64,000 nucleotides of DNA, taken from Janthinobacterium psychrotolerans (GTDB lineage Bacteria; Pseudomonadota; Gammaproteobacteria; Burkholderiales; Burkholderiaceae_D). Both the position numbers and the translations under genes were made by a program. The notes below the pieces were generated by a model. The model was not told the DNA's origin. It was given only the letters and a program-made list of their open reading frames with translations, and searched no databases. Location: positions 310,001-374,000 of the forward strand of contig NZ_LOCQ01000061.1 in NCBI RefSeq assembly GCF_001677885.1, read 5' to 3'. Below, in pieces: positions 62,735-64,000 of the stretch. The stretch's first letter is position 1, and each line of letters begins with the position of its first letter.

Positions 62735-64000
62735 TTAAAACTTGACCCAGGTGGCGGGATCGAAGGCACGGCCCTGATGGCGTAGCTCAAAGTATAGCCC
62801 CGATTCCTCGTTGCCGCCGCTGTTGCCCGCGCTGGCGATCGCGTCGCCGCTCCTGACGCTGTCGCCGGCGCGTTTCAGCAAGGACTGGTTATTGCCATAA
62901 ATACTCATGTACTGGCCGCCATGGTCGACGATGATCAGGTTGCCGAAGCCGCGCATCCAGTCCGAGAACACGACACGGCCGGCGGCGACGGCATGCACTT
63001 CGCTGCCTTCGCCGGTCTTGATGAACACGCCCTTCCAGGTGGGGCCGTCGCCGCGCTTGCTGCCGAAGCGGGCCGCGACCCGGCCCGAAACGGGCGCACG
63101 CAACTGCCCTTTCAGGCTGGCAAAGGCGCCGTCCGGCGGTGCGGGCGCCAGGGTAGGACGGGCCGCTTCCGGCTCGGGCTTGGGTTCCGGCCTCGGTTCG
63201 GGCTTCGGCTCCGGCTTGGGCTCGACCCTGGCGATCTGCGGCGGCTCGACGTTGTCGATCGGATCGAGTTTCACCGGCGGCGCAGGCACCGGCGCCGGCG
63301 CCGGAACCGGGACCGGGACCGGGACCGGTGCCGGCGTCTGCGGTTTGATCTTGCCCGATTTGCTCTGCTGCTCGCGCGCCAGGCGTTCGCGTTCGGCCAG
63401 TGCCCGTGCCTGCGCCTGGGCCTCCACCTTGGCGCGCGCGGCGAGCAAGCGCTCACGTTTTTCCTCGGCGGCCTTGGCGGCGGCGGCCGCTTTCGCGGCG
63501 GCACGTTGTTCTGCCAGCAATTGCTGGCGTTTCTTTTCAGCGGCGGCCGCGGCCGCCTGCTCTTCGATCAGCTTGGCCAGCTTGTCGACCAGGTTGCCCA
63601 TGCGCTGCTCGTCGCGCTCGACATTGCCCGCTTCCTTGCGCTTGGCCACCAGGCGCTGTGACAGGTTGGCCAGCATGCTGGCGCGGCGCGCCTTTTCCTG
63701 TTCCAGCACGACCTTCTGGTCGCGCTCTTCCTGGGCGATTTCTTCCAGCTCGTCCTTGGCGTTCTGCACGTCGGCCTGGTTTTTTTCCACCGCCAGCAAG
63801 TTCGCGCGCAGCGATTCGAGCAGGCGCGCCTGCGCCTGCGACACATAGGCCATCAGTTGCAGGTCGCGGTTGATGCGGTTCGGATTATCGCCCGACAGCA
63901 GCAGCTTCATGCGGTCTTCATTGCCGGCGACATATTGCTCGCGCAGCAATTTCGACAATTGTCCTTTTTGTTTTTCCACCGTCGCCGTCAGCTCGCGGTG
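62735..64000 (-). CDS. EnvC-like murein hydrolase activator, 5' end outside the window
   Basis: The reading frame runs past 64000 without a stop; 421 codons plus stop are visible. A long coiled coil (Ala/Glu/Arg/Lys-rich) is followed by a Pro-Val/Pro-Ala and Pro-Glu-Pro-Lys linker, then a LytM/M23 domain. The zinc-site residues are degenerate: WKGVFI replaces the first His/Asp motif and SGLYFELRH replaces HLHFE. It is therefore likely a non-catalytic activator of AmiA/B/C-type amidases in cell separation, as E. coli EnvC. Upstream residues (signal peptide, start of the coil) are missing. Confidence 0.92.
   Translation of the reverse strand, partial: HRELTATVEKQKGQLSKLLREQYVAGNEDRMKLLLSGDNPNRINRDLQLMAYVSQAQARLLESLRANLLAVEKNQADVQNAKDELEEIAQEERDQKVVLEQEKARRASMLANLSQRLVAKRKEAGNVERDEQRMGNLVDKLAKLIEEQAAAAAAEKKRQQLLAEQRAAAKAAAAAKAAEEKRERLLAARAKVEAQAQARALAERERLAREQQSKSGKIKPQTPAPVPVPVPVPAPAPVPAPPVKLDPIDNVEPPQIARVEPKPEPKPEPRPEPKPEPEAARPTLAPAPPDGAFASLKGQLRAPVSGRVAARFGSKRGDGPTWKGVFIKTGEGSEVHAVAAGRVVFSDWMRGFGNLIIVDHGGQYMSIYGNNQSLLKRAGDSVRSGDAIASAGNSGGNEESGLYFELRHQGRAFDPATWVKF

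Noticed and set aside
63130-63340. Tandem repeat array or CRISPR-like signal in the PEPK/PVPV linker
   Set aside because: The short repeats are codon-level repeats in a proline-rich linker without spacers.

Overview
The window is GC-rich and densely coding. It looks like a chromosomal segment of a betaproteobacterium of the order Burkholderiales, most likely Oxalobacteraceae (Janthinobacterium/Massilia-like). The clues are the tRNA-Tyr/tRNA-Gly/tRNA-Thr/tuf/tRNA-Trp array, an SAH riboswitch in front of ahcY, the metK | lpxL-type | lpxL-type | dapF block, the COG0523 GTPase-dksA-hslV-hslU run with a one-cysteine DksA, and the envC-ctpA-thiF block followed by a type II secretion operon. The taxon is an inference from gene order and sequence style. 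I see no prophage, insertion sequence, CRISPR array or replication origin.

Layout. 1-1.85 kb: stable-RNA/translation operon (minus strand) with two tandem sigma70-type promoters. 1.9-6.3 kb: a two-gene signalling operon (REC-TPR protein whose phospho-acceptor Asp is replaced by Glu, and a REC-HD-GYP c-di-GMP phosphodiesterase) plus a membrane J-domain protein. 6.4-9.9 kb: MidA-type methyltransferase, divergent from a pteridine-reductase-like SDR, folB and ttcA. 9.9-10.2 kb: a remnant of an M3 oligoendopeptidase. 10.2-18.5 kb: a Kef-type antiporter, a tightly coupled four-gene operon (GT28 glycosyltransferase, membrane protein, dual-specificity phosphatase, START-like protein), an M14 carboxypeptidase and an S41 lipoprotein protease. 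18.5-24.2 kb: aromatic amino acid catabolism (fused indolepyruvate oxidoreductase and hpd) with a divergent Lrp/AsnC regulator and a REP doublet between the two enzymes. 24.2-28.8 kb: GNAT, cca, GST and lytic transglycosylase. 28.8-34 kb: one-carbon/SAM cycle genes (5-formyl-THF cyclo-ligase, metF, ahcY with SAH riboswitch, metK). 34-41.8 kb: two lipid A-type acyltransferases and dapF, then a Sel1-repeat gene and a porin that separate dapF from DUF484-xerC. 41.9-46 kb: zinc-type COG0523 GTPase, dksA, hslVU. 46.2-49.2 kb: an XRE regulator and a patatin/outer-membrane barrel autotransporter. 49.3-60.3 kb: a complete type II secretion operon in the order G-H-I-J-K-L-M-N-D-E-F-C. 60.4-64 kb: thiF/moeB-like, ctpA-like and envC-like genes, the last cut by the window edge.

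How the parts connect. Methionine-cycle genes cluster: MetK makes SAM, AhcY clears SAH and is switched on by SAH, and MetF supplies methyl-THF, with a folate salvage enzyme alongside. The envelope is strongly represented by acyltransferases, a porin, transglycosylase, EnvC, T2SS and a type Vd-like patatin. Many genes overlap by 4 bp (ATGA), indicating translationally coupled operons. No complete unknown defence or mobile system is evident. The most intriguing unassigned unit is the GT28/membrane protein/phosphatase/START operon. The most testable oddities are the Glu-substituted receiver, the REP doublet, and the palindromes at the hpd and T2SS promoters.
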